A DNA stretch of 64,000 bases. Source: Branchiostoma lanceolatum (Eukaryota > Chordata > Leptocardii > Amphioxiformes > Branchiostomatidae). A model generated the notes under the pieces. It saw nothing but the letters and a program-made list of their open reading frames with translations, was not told where the DNA came from and did not search any database. Shown here piece after piece: positions 21,642 to 37,415 of this stretch. The translations under genes were made by a program, and so were the position numbers. The DNA lies in NCBI RefSeq assembly GCF_035083965.1, contig NC_089722.1, positions 28,232,642 to 28,296,641 of the forward strand, given 5' to 3'. Each line of letters starts with the position of its first letter. The stretch's first letter is position 1.

Positions 21642-23006
21642 ATGGAGTTGACTAAAAAGCAAGCCCAATTGAAGAAATGCGAACGTCTTCTGATATTATG
21701 TTTCTTCGTGTACCTTGTTTTTGCTGTGCACAGTTATGTATCAACAATGGCTGTTAGCTTGAATCAGTTGGTCGGTCACAACAGGACTGAAGTTTCCAAG
21801 CAATTAGTCGGAAATGTGTCTCTGATTCAGCGTTCAGCACTCCCCAGATACGACAGCTTCGTTCCTTCAGAGTCTGAAAATCCGTCGGCACGATTTTATT
21901 CAACATGGAACGTCGAAGCGTCGAACTTGTCAGCAAAGAAGAAACCAGATCACAAAAAAATCATCATCTGGAAAACGACTAGCAAATGGCCCACTCCAAA
22001 GGCGATACCATGTCGATCCATGCCTCAGTGTGAATTTATTAAGGTTAGTACTAAATCTAAGAAGAAACGAAGAAAGATGAAGACCGAAGATGCGGACGCC
22101 ATCGTCTTCCGAGGGGTCCTTGATATACCCGGAGTCTACAACAGAAAATATTTTCCCAAGACACGGCCTGAACATCAGATTTGGATATATTTTCCGTATG
22201 AACCTCCGACTATCACAAGAGGTTGGGACTTGGCTTCTTATTCAGGCGTCTTCAACTGGACCATGTCATACAGAACTGATTCCGACATTCTCGCGCCATG
22301 GGGTCATATTACCACGACTTACAAAGCACTGGCTGAAAACACTCCTCCTCCGAACCAAGATTACGCAAAGCAGAAAAATAAGCTTGTCATATGGTACGTG
22401 ACGTATTGCTACAAATATTTGGATAGGTTCAGCTATGCTGCTGAATTGATGAAGCACATCCAAGTGGACGTTTTTGGAGCCTGTGGAAATGTTAGTGGCT
22501 CATGTAAAAAGGACAGACAAAACTTGTCATGCTTAAGGGACCATATACGCCCGTATAAATTCTATTTGGCATTTGAAAACTTTAAATGCATCGAATACAT
22601 AACTGAAAAGTTCTGGCATAACTCCCTGGATTATGATGTCATACCGGTCGTACTCGGCGCTCCAAAGAGTGACTATGAAAGACTGGTTCCACCGAACTCT
22701 TTTATCCATGTCGATGACTTCGAATCCGCAGAGGCGTTGGCAAACTACTTGAAGTATCTGGACCAGAACGACGATGAGTACAACAAATATTTTGCTTGGA
22801 AAACCAATCCTCCAAGGACCCTCCCCGACTATGAATCCAGATTTTGTGAACTTTGTAAGAAACTCGTCCAGGCGTCTCCGACAGAGAGAAAGGTGTACAC
22901 GGACATAGACAGGTGGTGGAGGGGGGAGAACTATGAGTTCTGTCAACCTATGACGTGGATTACTAAGCGACAGACTGCTCGAAAGAATTTAGTGCATTTC
23001 CCCTAG
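21642..23006 (+). CDS. alpha-1,3-fucosyltransferase (GT10), intronless
   Basis: Golgi type II enzyme predicted to transfer L-fucose from GDP-fucose to GlcNAc-containing glycans. The start is the ATG at 21642 (A at -3, G at +4), giving 454 aa. Features: short cytoplasmic N-terminus, signal-anchor ~15-37 (LLILCFFVYLVFAVHSYV), stem region, then the GT10 N-terminal lobe (~105-240) with IWIYFPYEPP and FNWTMSYRTDSDI, and the C-terminal donor lobe with KLVIWYVTYC, VDVFGACG and the GT10 signature around YLAFENFKCIEYITEKFWHN (~305-325), followed by VIPVVLGAPKSDYERLVPPNSFIHVDDF. Several N-glycosylation sequons (NRT, NVS, NWT) are present. A single coding exon is common for this family in animals. A broken inverted copy of its 5' third lies 2 kb upstream. 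Acceptor specificity and a one-to-one vertebrate orthologue cannot be assigned. Confidence 0.95.
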   Translation: MELTKKQAQLKKCERLLILCFFVYLVFAVHSYVSTMAVSLNQLVGHNRTEVSKQLVGNVSLIQRSALPRYDSFVPSESENPSARFYSTWNVEASNLSAKKKPDHKKIIIWKTTSKWPTPKAIPCRSMPQCEFIKVSTKSKKKRRKMKTEDADAIVFRGVLDIPGVYNRKYFPKTRPEHQIWIYFPYEPPTITRGWDLASYSGVFNWTMSYRTDSDILAPWGHITTTYKALAENTPPPNQDYAKQKNKLVIWYVTYCYKYLDRFSYAAELMKHIQVDVFGACGNVSGSCKKDRQNLSCLRDHIRPYKFYLAFENFKCIEYITEKFWHNSLDYDVIPVVLGAPKSDYERLVPPNSFIHVDDFESAEALANYLKYLDQNDDEYNKYFAWKTNPPRTLPDYESRFCELCKKLVQASPTERKVYTDIDRWWRGENYEFCQPMTWITKRQTARKNLVHFP

Positions 23007-23029
23007 TATCGTAGCACAAGTCTGTATAG

Positions 23030-25740
23030 AGTACGTCGCACATAGCAAACTTAGATTAGGGGTATTGAATAGGGTAGTTGAGGAAAATTACTTTCTAGCT
23101 GATACACAGATGGGATGTTAAGATTTTACCCAAAGATAAACTGCATTGAATTAAGAGCCAAATTTATGCCGAATGCATCCAAGACATTTCACATTATTTG
23201 GGCCTCTAGCTACACTTGTGGGGTAGTAACTCCCATGATCAAATGATTTTAAGAAATTTACAGGTGTGTGTTTCTTGTCAACCGTCATTTAACGTTAGTA
23301 CTTGTCATAGTTTCTTGTACTACTCTGATGTAAAATGAAACAATTTGATAAAAGTTTTCTCTTTTTTACAACTTTTGACTAGTTTCCTCACAATATACCA
23401 TACCGATAAAACCCTCAATTTGTACACACAAAGTTCACGACAAATCATCTGAAATTTTCCTACATACAGTAAAAGCTAATCTTTGGACAGAAAACATGTA
23501 TACATGTACTAAATTCAGTAGATATATGCAATAATTCCTCTTTTTAGAAAGTACCCTAGTCTATCTGTGTGCTACGGATCTGGGACATTGAAATTTTTGA
23601 TCGATTGTTCTTCATTTTCAATTACTTCAAACGACTTTTAATTTGCAGCAATCAAACTGTCCCAATCTGGCCTAATCAGGATATTATCACCCTCCTGAAA
23701 GTAGAGCCCCTATCGCTCGATTCGTTACCTCGCTCGCGTAGGGGCCCTGCTCTTCACCCCGGTAGACACGCTTCTGGTGACGTCACCACCAAAACAGCTT
23801 TCAGCCAACCAGATAGAGGGTTGGTTGAATAAATGACTGAAGAAAAACTCAGAACAACGAGAGAACTATCTGCAAATAACTTTTGTGCAAGTATACAGCA
23901 TAAAAACGTATATTCATCCGACCGAAATATCTTCCATACACTTATAAAGATGATGAGGTCGAGGAGGAAGAAAAGCGCTTTCAAACAAGTCAAATCTGGT
24001 CGGGCAAACGCCTGGCGCAGGCAACCACAGTCACAAGCCACATTAAAACAGTCTCACCATTAATATTTTTTGCATAGTTAGCCCAACCCTGTCCCGAGCA
24101 AACACCTGTCCTCGGCAACCATTTTCCTCAGTCGCTAGATTGGATGCTGAATCCTGGTTTGATTGAATTATTACGAAATGGAAAAGTTCATTGGGAGTTC
24201 ACCGAGTCATTCTAAGGCCATCTAATCGACAGATCAGGCATGTATTGATCTAATCAATGCACGTCATAGAGATCACAAAACGGCCCGACGTGTATCAGTC
24301 ATACCCGGCCAAAGTTCCGCTCCCGTCGTGTTTGTTTAGCCTCCACCAGACCTTCCTACAGGGGTATGGATCGTAGAATTCGGCAAAAAAAGGAATGATT
24401 GGCCATTAGAGTCAGTCCACGGTAAGGTATATATCCCCCCGCCCCCCGGTTGCAAATGAAACCCTCTGGTGGCCAAACTTCCCTGGCAAAGTATGCTCCC
24501 TACATACTGCGTAGTTAGTCTTGTAGAGAGTCACAGTGTTTGTTGACGGTGGGCGGATGTGCAAACGTCGGCGGGAGGGAATCCCTTTCACTGGGGTCAG
24601 GCGGAGTTCGCGGGCCGGACTTCGGTTTGTGTACGTGTGAGTCCAACGGTCACTGTCAAGGCCAGTCAGTCACATGATGATATGGCGACGTCACATGGGG
24701 TGTTTAAGTCCGACTAAATAACGAAATACAACGAAATGTTGACTTGTAAAATACACATCGCGGGAAGGGGTATGATATTCCAGCGATATTCCAGTAAACA
24801 GAAGTCAGAACGCATGTGGTGGCATGTGTAAAATGAAGTCTGCTGCGCATGTATTTCGCTTTATCTGTGGTATTTCGCCATTTAGTGGAACCCAAGATGA
24901 TCTAGCGAGGATAATATGGGAGGGGAGGTGCTTGCGTGGTGGGTGGGGTGAGGATGGGGTATCACAGTGGGGTGGTGGTGAAGAAAAGCAGAAGGTAGAG
25001 ACATGGAAATTCACCTACGAATGTCGTCAAATATTGCACCAATGTTTTATTATATTATTTCCTAGCATAATTATCAAGGTCACTTGTGTTCAGTTCAACA
25101 TGTAGTCTACCAGGATGGTTACATGTACATTGTACTTGCTTTTCTTTGCGAACACTTTCTTACTTTCTCTCTCTTTTTCTTTCTCGCTTTCTTTCTTGCC
25201 TTCCTTTCTTCCTTCCTTCCCTCTTTCTTTCCCGTTCTGTTTCTTTTTTGGAAATTAGCTAAAGCGCAGGAATGTTGGTACTAAATAGCAAAATGAATAG
25301 AAGAAAGCGCCATAAAAACACGGCCGGTCAACCTTCGCAATCAATAAGTTAGTTTTGTTTAAATACTTTGATTTCGTCTAAATTCTCCAACCTTTTTCCA
25401 GCCAAACGACCTTTTGACTAATGAGTTTACTTACGTTATTAGACAACTTGTTTTAGCTAAACTAATATCCGTAGTAGCTTCGACATTCAACTTGTGTAGG
25501 ACAACAGAAATAGCTAAGCATAAAATATCTTAAAGTATACTTACTCTACCTAAGGGATCTTAAACATCTTGCAACCACCCATGCATCATAATTCAAATAA
25601 CACTCCTTTCATGCACAAAATATGTTGCATGCAATAATATATGTACTGCAAATAGATATCACCTTGCGATATGTATCCTAGATAGGCTATTGCTACATTC
25701 GCTTATGATCGAAGCTGCCATAAATATGACCAGAATAGAG
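23030..25740. other. intergenic
   Basis: No gene supported. It contains a fragment related to the 33.3-33.7 kb element near 23700-23830, the second copy of the diverged repeat at about 24184-24660, a GGTGGGGTGAGG-rich run near 24920-24980, and a TTTC/CCTT-rich tract at about 25150-25255. Confidence 0.45.
24184..24660 (+). repeat. diverged dispersed repeat, copy B
   Basis: Partner of about 18508-18790 in direct orientation (GAGTTCACCGAGTCATTC, GGCCATCTAATCGACA, ACCCGGCCAAAGT, TCCCTTTCACTGGGG, then AAGGCC). It is longer than copy A, with an extra ~150 bp in the middle. Boundaries are approximate and the family is not recognised. Confidence 0.55.
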
Positions 25741-25748
25741 ATGAAATC

Positions 25749-28788
<3,040 letters not shown>

Positions 28789-29626
28789 TCTGACTGGCTA
28801 AGACGACAAAATGCTGGCAGATAACACGGACGATGCAAATGTCGAGTCTCTCTGTTCAACTGTGTTCCCTTCTTTATTAACGTTAGCTGCTATGTCTGAT
28901 CATCCTTCGTCTGATGTAGTCACTTTGCGGGACGTAAATTCACTTCCGCATTGGTGCTCTTTGACCCAAAACATGACGATACCATTTTTCATTGTGTGAA
29001 GATAAACATTACAACAGAGATGTTCATAAATTTCTAAGGTTTAATCTGTTTCATTACGAGTTGTTAAAGATAAAAATTCAATTTAGTATTCAAAAACTAA
29101 TATACATATTATTGGACTTGGAAAACAATTTCATTCATTGAACAATATTTAACTCAACACCCCTTCTTGTTTATTAGTATGATCTCCCGAACGATGAATG
29201 GGCATGCTATTTTGGTAGAGGGCGTACGTGTACCGTATGTAGAAGGGACACGTTGCGTTAGACTATGATTCAGTAAAGTTTATATACAGCTGAGAAATAT
29301 ATGATGAGTATGGACTGAAGGGTGGCGTGTAACTATGGACAGAAAACAAGAACATGATTATATTAAAGTCAGGCAGACCCCCCAAAAAAATGTCCTGGGT
29401 CTCATTCAGATTTCGTGTGTCAATTTAAACTTTCAGAATCAACAAAAAGATTACCCATCTGAAGTATGATTTGTAGAATGTGTGAACTCGGAAATTGTCA
29501 ATAATCAAGCACTTTGTGAGACTAGGAACTTAATGTTTCTTTTTGATATCGTAAATTCAACTGATGTGTTCAAGAATATGTATCATTGGTTTCAGCGACC
29601 AGCATAGCTACTTTGTCACCATCTAA

Positions 29627-29852
29627 TAGCCTCTACCGGGCTCCAGAGACGGCTGGAAAGAGAAAAAATAGGCCAGATAGACAGAAAACATGCAAGAGGA
29701 GTTTAATAGTCTGCTATAGGGGTACCGTTTGCCGCTCCAAGGATGTCATATTGGACCCTCTCTCCGTAGCCGACTCCCTTAGCATACTATTCACTCTATT
29801 TGTGGCCAATTTCTACTATTTCCCAGCCATCCGCGGGGCCTGGTAGAGGCTA
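29627..29852. mobile_element. MITE, TAGCCTCTACC family, 9-bp target duplication
   Basis: Starts TAGCCTCTACCGGGCTCC and ends GGCCTGGTAGAGGCTA; inner sequence shares ATTCACTCTATT and CCAATTTCTACTATTT with the copy at 58636-58814. Flanks are ACCATCTAA (29618-29626) and ACCATCTCA (29853-29861), 8 of 9 identical. Its left arm has diverged from the right, so the hairpin is imperfect. Confidence 0.8.
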
Positions 29853-32800
29853 ACCATCTCATGCATGTTCCTCAACCGTTGCTCAGCCGAGTTCTCATCC
29901 AAGCCTTTGTGCAGTTACTACACTGGTCAGTATGCGGCGTTGTCAACAGCATACTAGTATCACACGGCAATACCATGCCAGGGAGAGAGGAATTTTTATC
30001 AGAGGGCTTGGTGGATTTGATAGGAGCCTATTTTTGTCCTTCACGATGGTTAAGTCTGTCTGCAGTCCTATAGCTGGTCAAGTCATTTGATGAAGTGGTC
30101 CCGCAATTCTGGCCATGTTTTCAGCCCAATACGAGATCTGGTAGCGAGAGACTACTTCTAGAATTCACTCCAACTTTTCACACGGTTGACTAACGCTCCT
30201 CTGTTTCAAATCAAACCCCACCAGCCCAATGCCCTTGTCTGAATGGCCAATCCGCTTTATCTAATTACTACATCAAAGTGATGACCATAACGTTTTCCAG
30301 GGGGAGTTCATACAGACGACAAAGATCAGGTGGCTACAATAATAGTTGGGTAATAGTGTTATTATTACTGCTTAACTCGGCACAGAACCCTGGGTCTTGC
30401 GTTATGTGCCCCCCTCTGTGTGTCATGTCTACCTTTTATTATCTGTTGACTTGCCCACTTAAAGTCAATAAACTTTTAATCATTCTTTTGCCAGTGCCAG
30501 CGGTATCCATATACATATAAATCACTGTTTGAGGGTCGCATACCATGTTTTATTTTGATTAGAATGATGAGGGCATGGTACAAATACTAATTACGTAAGG
30601 TATTATCTTCGAGGATATTCTGTTAAGTCCAGCGGCATAGCTAGCTGAAAAGTCAGACCAATTGCGCAGATTTGTCTAAAAGCACCGAATTTGGCACACA
30701 TGTAGCGGAACATATTCTTCAAAAATCTGGATATGTTGACATCTCCATATCTGATAGGGAAACCTTACATGAAAAGTAGTATCTACGGTATTGTTTACAT
30801 TTTTGAAAGACGCGAACAGAAGAGCTGTACTCTAGGAAAGTCAATGAATCGATAGGCCGATTTAAACACAAATTTTCGGAGTCGACTTGGGGCTGTGTTT
30901 GAGGAACTTTAGGCTGCGAGTGGAGTTTTCCTACTAGCTAATGCTGCTTGAGTGGCCTAGGGTCCTCCTTGTACAGTCCAAGCCCACTCAAAAACGCGAG
31001 TGTAAACCGTGCCTTACATTGTAGAGAGCACGACTAGTGCAATGTGAAGAGAAAACAGGATCGCTCTGATCTGATTTCCGGTGTCAAAGCTACATCTGAA
31101 ATGTCTCATTTTATCACATCTGTATCTGACCCTTCGACCTGCGTCCTTCTAGATAATCACAGACAATCTCTCAGGACAGACCGCAGGCACGGCTAGGTCA
31201 AACCTCCCACCTTCCCGGGCAATAGACTATCCCAAGGTCATCTTCTAGGTTAGTCTGATGAATCGCGCTCCTAGTGGCCAGCCGGTCCTGTGACCGCCAT
31301 CCCCCAAGGTGGGGGTCAGTAACCTCCGGCCGAGAGTTTGTGTAAACGCAGGCTACTTGTAGGTATATTCGTCCAGACTATAGGACTTAATAGCTTAGTA
31401 AAAAGCACTTTAGGACAGTTTTTATTGAGTATCGGATGGAAGAGGGCAGTGAGTTGAATAAAGAAGATGAGAGTGAGTTGAATGAAAATAGACTAGTAGT
31501 TCGACAAAAGATAAATCCTCTGAGGGGGGTTGAAAAATAGACAGTTTCTTGCCAAAAATGTAATGTCATGTAATATGTATCTTAAGCCTCCGTCAAGCCA
31601 TTTGTTTGTCACCATACACCTTGCTCCATTTCCTTTCCAATTTCTCCACTTGCTCTATTCCCATTTCCTACTGCACTCTTTATATATCAAAACCCACTAA
31701 TCATTAAAGACGTGGGGCTTTTCATTAGCCACTGTCTCCAAAGAAAAATTCAAACGGCCTCAGTAATATATGTAGAAATAAACATTAGTTAGATGTATAG
31801 AATAGACACTTGTTACCTTTTAACGGTTTGTACCATTGCAATTAGACTATGGGCATGAATTTGCATGAATTTGCATATTTGCAAATAAAATTTTGATGTA
31901 TCTTGAAACAGCTGTAAATTTACGTTTCCTACTAACTTACATGTATTTTCACACGGTGGTTTCTTTAGCCTTTCTGAGGAGTCTTTAACGTCACCTGAAA
32001 GGCTGTAGTCAAGGAGCATGTATCAATGCATCGGACAGATATAGTTTTGAGGTAATCTTCATTTATCTATTTTTTATTCATGAATCTGTAGGGTGGTCCC
32101 TTCAGTTTACTTAGTAGCTGATTTCCAAGGGAGTCCTTATGAAATTAACAAATCAAGATACAGAAAAGGTTTAAGCGTCAGTACAAGAGTCTGTAGGAAA
32201 TCCGGGAGGATAGAGTTCGAAAGGACGGACAGGTCCAATGTGGAAGGAGTTAGGTTGGGCTGGGGTAAATCTGAATCGTGTTAATCCCTTTAAACGGGGG
32301 CACGGTGGGTGTCTGGTCTGATTACACACCCGACAACACTCTACACCGCCGCCACGCCTACAGATCTCGAAGAGGTGTTCCGTGTCTTCTAATAAGGGTC
32401 TCTACGGGTCCAGAACGTCAGACATACAGGCAGACAAGCGCTTCTTTCCCAGGAAACTTCTCACGGTTTTACACATCTTGGTTTTACAATTATAAGCAAA
32501 CCAAACCATACCTTACCAAACCAAACCAAAGTAATGTGACATCGTCATTCGGTGTTCCAGAATGTTTGTAATATCGAAAACACCCGCGCTCCTACTGCAA
32601 CATTTGCTGTTGGGCGATGATTGAATTTATTTGTTTTTGTTTCCATATCAGTGAATAGTCATTGTTTATTCTCTTATGCTGAACGGCGATAAACGCGATT
32701 ATGACAATATTGTACCGAAGATTACGTTTACGGTATAATTTAAATCTTCATCAAATCATCAAATATTGACGGGACGTTCATGCTACATATGATCGTGAAA

Positions 32801-33203
32801 CATCACGTATATCCATATTCGAAATGTGGTAATTGCCAAGACGAATTGTCGGCTAGCTTCTGTTCATTCGTTTCCAGGCCAGGTGAAGGTTGCGGAGGCT
32901 TCTCTATTTTACATCAAGACCAGATGAGAGGAACAGGCTCTTCGGATTTATTTGTGACAGCGTTTCCCTCCCATCGTTCTTGGCACCAGTCCCTGCACTT
33001 AACACAGAGTACGTGATATGTTGTCTTAGAGAAAGTCAAGGTCGAAACATGACGCAATAGATCTAGGTAAGAATACGAAACCTTAACTTGCATCCAAATA
33101 CGTCAACAACAATAATACATGAATATGTCCGGTTTTGCAGCTTGTACTGTTCAGTACAAACCTGGTGTGTCATGCCATGAGGCAGTTTATCGGGTATGCA
33201 ATA

Positions 33204-33240
33204 CAAACAAACAAACAAACAAACAAACAAACAAACAAAC
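33204..33240. repeat. (CAAA)n microsatellite
   Basis: About nine CAAA units. A shorter CAAA run is found at about 47639-47660. Confidence 0.9.
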
Positions 33241-33344
33241 GGTGTCGAGTTTCTATCAAATCGACACACAATTCAAGCAAGTAAGTAAATCGGAATGAAC
33301 ACAAACACTGAGCGTTACTAAAGCCATCCAGTTTTAGCTAACGG

Positions 33345-33731
33345 CATCCTCGTTCACCAGGACCCTTGGTTATTGCAGGTCGACGACACTTGCTCATGAA
33401 TAATTAATGAACTAACCCTTATTTGGCACAAACGGCAGTTGTAGCTCATGAATAGTTAATGAGCTAAACCTTATTTGGCACAAACGGCAGTTGTAGCTCA
33501 TGAATAATTAATGAGCTAGCCGTAACACGTAACCTGATTGGTTGATAGCTTCCCAGCGTTCTTTGCGCGCTGGCTTCCGATGAGAGGAAGCAAACGGTTT
33601 TTAACCCCTTTGATTGGCTGAAGCTGTTTTGGTGGCGATATCGTCATAACCATGGATGCCAGCCCATGTTACCAGGGCCCTTTACGCGAGCGATGTAACG
33701 TGGAGCGGAAGGGTCCTGGTGAACGAGGATG
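33345..33731. mobile_element. hAT-like MITE with 8-bp target duplication
   Basis: Terminal inverted repeats CATCCTCGTTCACCAGGACC and its complement, flanked by the identical 8-mer GCTAACGG (33337-33344 and 33732-33739). An eight-base duplication is the hAT hallmark. The interior has a tandem ~60-bp repeat (three runs of CTCATGAATAxTTAATGA, separated by CTTATTTGGCACAAACGGCA) and no coding frame. Decayed relatives in reverse complement lie near 21180-21410 and 23700-23830. Confidence 0.85.
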
Positions 33732-34204
33732 GCTAACGGTTGTAGTGACTGTTTTACCGATCGAATGTTTGCTCGTGTCAGGCATGTTCCCTGGTCTAAC
33801 GTGTACCTGTAGAGCTAGATAAATGCCCAATTATACTTATCTATCCATTGCTACCCAATAGTAGCGACGTTTCTGCAGTCACATCAACACCAGCAGCATG
33901 GAGTGCTTTATTATCGTATCAACTTAATATCACCGGGCTTCTGGAGATATCGTAATATCTAGATTTATTATAGAGCTCTGAATCCCGCGTTAAACCCGGT
34001 CCTTTACAGAGTGGAAGGTATTGATTTTGTAATCGTTCACAAAGGAGAGACCGCCGGACTTGGATTTGAAGCTTGACACGGAACCATTTGTCCTTGAAAG
34101 CCGGTATTACAGCCAGTCGACATGATGGTAGCTTGTTTTCGTTAATTAGATTAGCATCGGTTTAGAAGTCGATATGTCCGGTGATGCTCGAATCAGTCCA
34201 GAGA

Positions 34205-34421
34205 TACTGTAAATGCATTTAAGTTCGCGTGGTTTTTATTTCGTGCTAAGGCAAAAATGGAGTGTTTGCGGTGGTTTTAAGTTTGCGGCAGCGCTATACT
34301 TTAATACATGATGCTACAGTATTGGACAAAAATGTTCGCGGTGGTTTAAAGTTCGCGGTGAAACGCTCGCCGCGAAAACCGCGATCAAAAAACCACCGCG
34401 AACATTTCTGCATTTGCAGTA
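34205..34421. mobile_element. TIR element rich in CGCGGTGGTTTTAAGTT, possible Tc1/mariner-type MITE
   Basis: Ends TACTGTAAATGCA and TGCATTTGCAGTA are inverted repeats. The interior repeats GTTCGCGGTGGTTTAAAG-like motifs in both orientations. If TA is taken as the duplicated target, the ends become CTGYAAATGCA, which fits a Tc1/mariner-type MITE; a 2-bp duplication alone is weak evidence. Confidence 0.6.
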
Positions 34422-35340
34422 TTTAAAGCGCCACACCACGGGAGCACAAATAACGGCTTAAGATTAAACATTTGATTTATGTGAATCCTTGACCAAATTC
34501 GACCTAATAGCACGGTAAGAAGGCGGTGTTTGTGATTTGTATTTGCAGCGTGTCTTGGTGTGCTTGCGTTGCTCCTGACAGTATGTATATACGTCAGCCG
34601 CACGCACGTTAACGTTATAGACCTAACGTCAAACGTTACACAAAGACATTCCTGACTTCTAAACGTAGTTGCCGAGACTACGCCTTTGTCTTATGATTCT
34701 GTATACCTTGGATACCATACGCACAATAGAAGTATCCTACGGTCTGGATTTATTTTGATTTATTCATTTATTTATTTGGCTGTAAAAAAGTACAGCCATG
34801 GCTACCCGACTAGCCGAAGGCTACTACAAAGGGTTATCCCTGGTAACTGAACAATATTCAAAACTCAATACAAACATTCACAAATGACATTGAGACGTTT
34901 ACGCCTAAAATACATACGCAGGCGTATACAAGACAAGACTGGATCTTGCCTCACTACTCGTGTGACATTTCGGTTTGTGAAATGGGGATATTTACGACGT
35001 TCTGTGGCACTGCAAAATGTTTTATACAACTCACCGTCTGAAGTACCCCCTGTGGTGGACTTTGGCCCTTCTGACTTTGACCTTTCTCTATCGGTGAAAA
35101 ATAAGATTCAGATGGCTACAAATCTGGGGCATTCTTTACTTTAGTCTACCGCCCACGCCCCCTTCTTTTTTTGGCGGGAATTCCTGGAGAGATAGCCCAG
35201 TTGGCAACGTGTCAGTGACACTTGAATGATGATAATCCGGTGTTGTCGGACACAGTCACTTCCACGTCTGTTTGATATCAATGAGGCAAATTGGTGTTTT
35301 GTCACTCGTCGTGCATTTTTGTGCAGTCAGCAGTAACCGG

Positions 35341-35601
35341 TAATCTCCAAGCAGATCCACGCCGGGCGCGAAAATCGTAGTATGCTAGCCAGAGAAGGTC
35401 CAGTCAGCCAGAGAGGGTTCATCAGCCCGGCGGGATCTGCCCTTAGTCTTAATGTGTCAAAGTGATTATATTTAAAAGGCTTGATCGGGTCCGTCTAAGG
35501 GCAGATCCCTGCCGGGCTGATGAACCCTCTCTGGCTGACTGGACCTTCTCTGGCTAGCATACTACGATTTTCGCGCCCGGCGTGGATCTGCTTGGAGATT
35601 A
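35341..35601. mobile_element. MITE, TAATCTCCAAGCAGAT family, near-perfect hairpin with 9-bp target duplication
   Basis: 261 bp. The left arm from TAATCTCCAAGCAGATCCAC through about 107 bases is repeated almost perfectly in reverse complement and ends GGATCTGCTTGGAGATTA. The unpaired loop is about 45 bases. The identical 9-mer AGTAACCGG flanks it on both sides (35332-35340 and 35602-35610). The preserved hairpin and duplication suggest a recent insertion. Confidence 0.92.
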
Positions 35602-37415
35602 AGTAACCGGTACATTGTTTATTCCTCAAGTCTTAGTGATTTCGCAAGTATAATTTAGCTTCTTGGATAGACGAGAGAATATCGTTGACTGAAACGTGAG
35701 CGGTGACAGGACTGGTTTTGTTTCACTGTTCCAAGCAGATTTTGAGGTGGTCGGGCCATTTCCTTATCTCTACTTGGGACGACTGTACATGTAATCGTAC
35801 GGCACGATCGTTTAGACCCTTGTAATGCCTAGTGCGTAACACATAGGGCAGGATGCTAAGTTGATGTTTCAGTAGCTGAGCAGGGAATGTTTTTACAGGG
35901 AGGGGTTGCTAGCCTTCCCCTGAAAGACTGTACTAAAACGTTTACAATCGTTCACTCCAAGATCTACTTAGAGATTAGGTTCAAGTTGTTGACGTATCCG
36001 CCTATAGGTTTGGATCACTCATCATTATATATGTAACAGTAAGCCACCCTGCGTGGACTCTGGTGAAGGCTGGCTGCACGCCATACATTCTTTTCCAACC
36101 TTCAAAATACATTGTACAAGGAAGTGTTTTTGAGGAATATCGAAAATTCTGATCTCTCCCAGGACCATGAAATGGACATTTAGGATAGTGCAATATAATT
36201 TATGAGCCACCCTTAATGGTTAGTCCATTTTTGTAGTTTGGAGGGTAGCCAGGACCTCTTTTCTTAGGACTAGAGACTGTATCTTAGGACAGAGCGAGGA
36301 TGTTTGGGCTTTAACATTAGCGGCAACGAGTAATTACGCAATGGATATCTAACAAAAATGGTACTAATGGTACTAGAAATAAAATCAAAGATGGAACTTT
36401 TAACCATGTACATGACCTTTAGTCATACCTCACTCTACACTCTCACTGACAGTCATCTTCGACTTCGAAGGACTACCAAGGACTCTACACCACAGTATCT
36501 GTTTACCAGACATGCATGCAGCGAATCCGGTCGGCAACACTATTGACCTGTTATTGTGTCGGTCAATAGGATGTACTGAAGAGATGCTAATGTACACTTT
36601 TCCCACGTTGAAGGGGTTTTCACTGCATTTCTTCTAAGCTAAGGGGGCGGCAAACTTTATTTCTACCATATTCAACAATAGAACTCTTGAATATGTGATT
36701 ATCGCGTGCACATCCGCGAATGCGCATGCGACCCGGCGTTTTACTCACTAGGGTAGAGCTGTCAGGCGTTAGTGCCGATTTCAACAGTTATACTAGCTCA
36801 TTCTCAACCAGCTTGGCTACTGCATATCAGAACCGTTTGTAGCAACTAACAAAGCTGACCTAAAATGTCCAGGCCGATAATTAGGGTAAGTGATCCTCCC
36901 CATGGTGACAAATAGACTCGTTATACGCTTAATTCGAGGCCTTTCCTGAGCATATTCCGAACGGCGGCTTTCAGGACGACACCATCATGAAAACGAAGGG
37001 TAGGAACGAAACGGGTTCCCTTTTCTAAATTGCCATGGAGGAAGGATGTTTCTTCTTTGTTCACCCTATTGAAATCTGTAAGATTTGCCACGCTGCTTGG
37101 AATAAAATGAAGGTTAAAGATGTCTTTTTTAATCGTTATTTCGGGTGCACAGATATTGGTATCGCCCTTCTCCAAGGGTTGACCCGGCGCCGCATTCCCC
37201 CTTGACCCAACTGCACCAGATGTTTACGCCTACATCTAAGCCAACTGGTTCACACGCGCTGCATTCACAGTACTCCGGGCAGGGTGAGCGTTCTGTTTCG
37301 CCGCCGATCGATGCTCATTTAGGCTTAAGAAGACCCTCAAGTGCTTGCCATGAGGATTTAGCGCCCTGCCACCCTCCTGGAGCATTTCTAGACTCGGCCA
37401 TCCACTCCGCATGTC

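Larger units (their letters stand above)
28800..37410. other. intergenic with several MITEs
   Basis: No gene supported. It contains MITEs at 29627-29852, 33345-33731, 34205-34421 and 35341-35601, a TAGCC-like fragment at about 31252-31362, a CAAA microsatellite at 33204-33240, and unique AT-rich DNA. The 86-codon frame at 34884-35144 has no recognisable domain and no splice partners. Confidence 0.5.

Noticed and set aside
34884-35144. 86-codon plus frame (MTLRRLRLKYIRRR...)
   Set aside because: No domain, no splice partners, and no conservation evidence available. It could be a decayed mobile-element fragment but cannot be supported.
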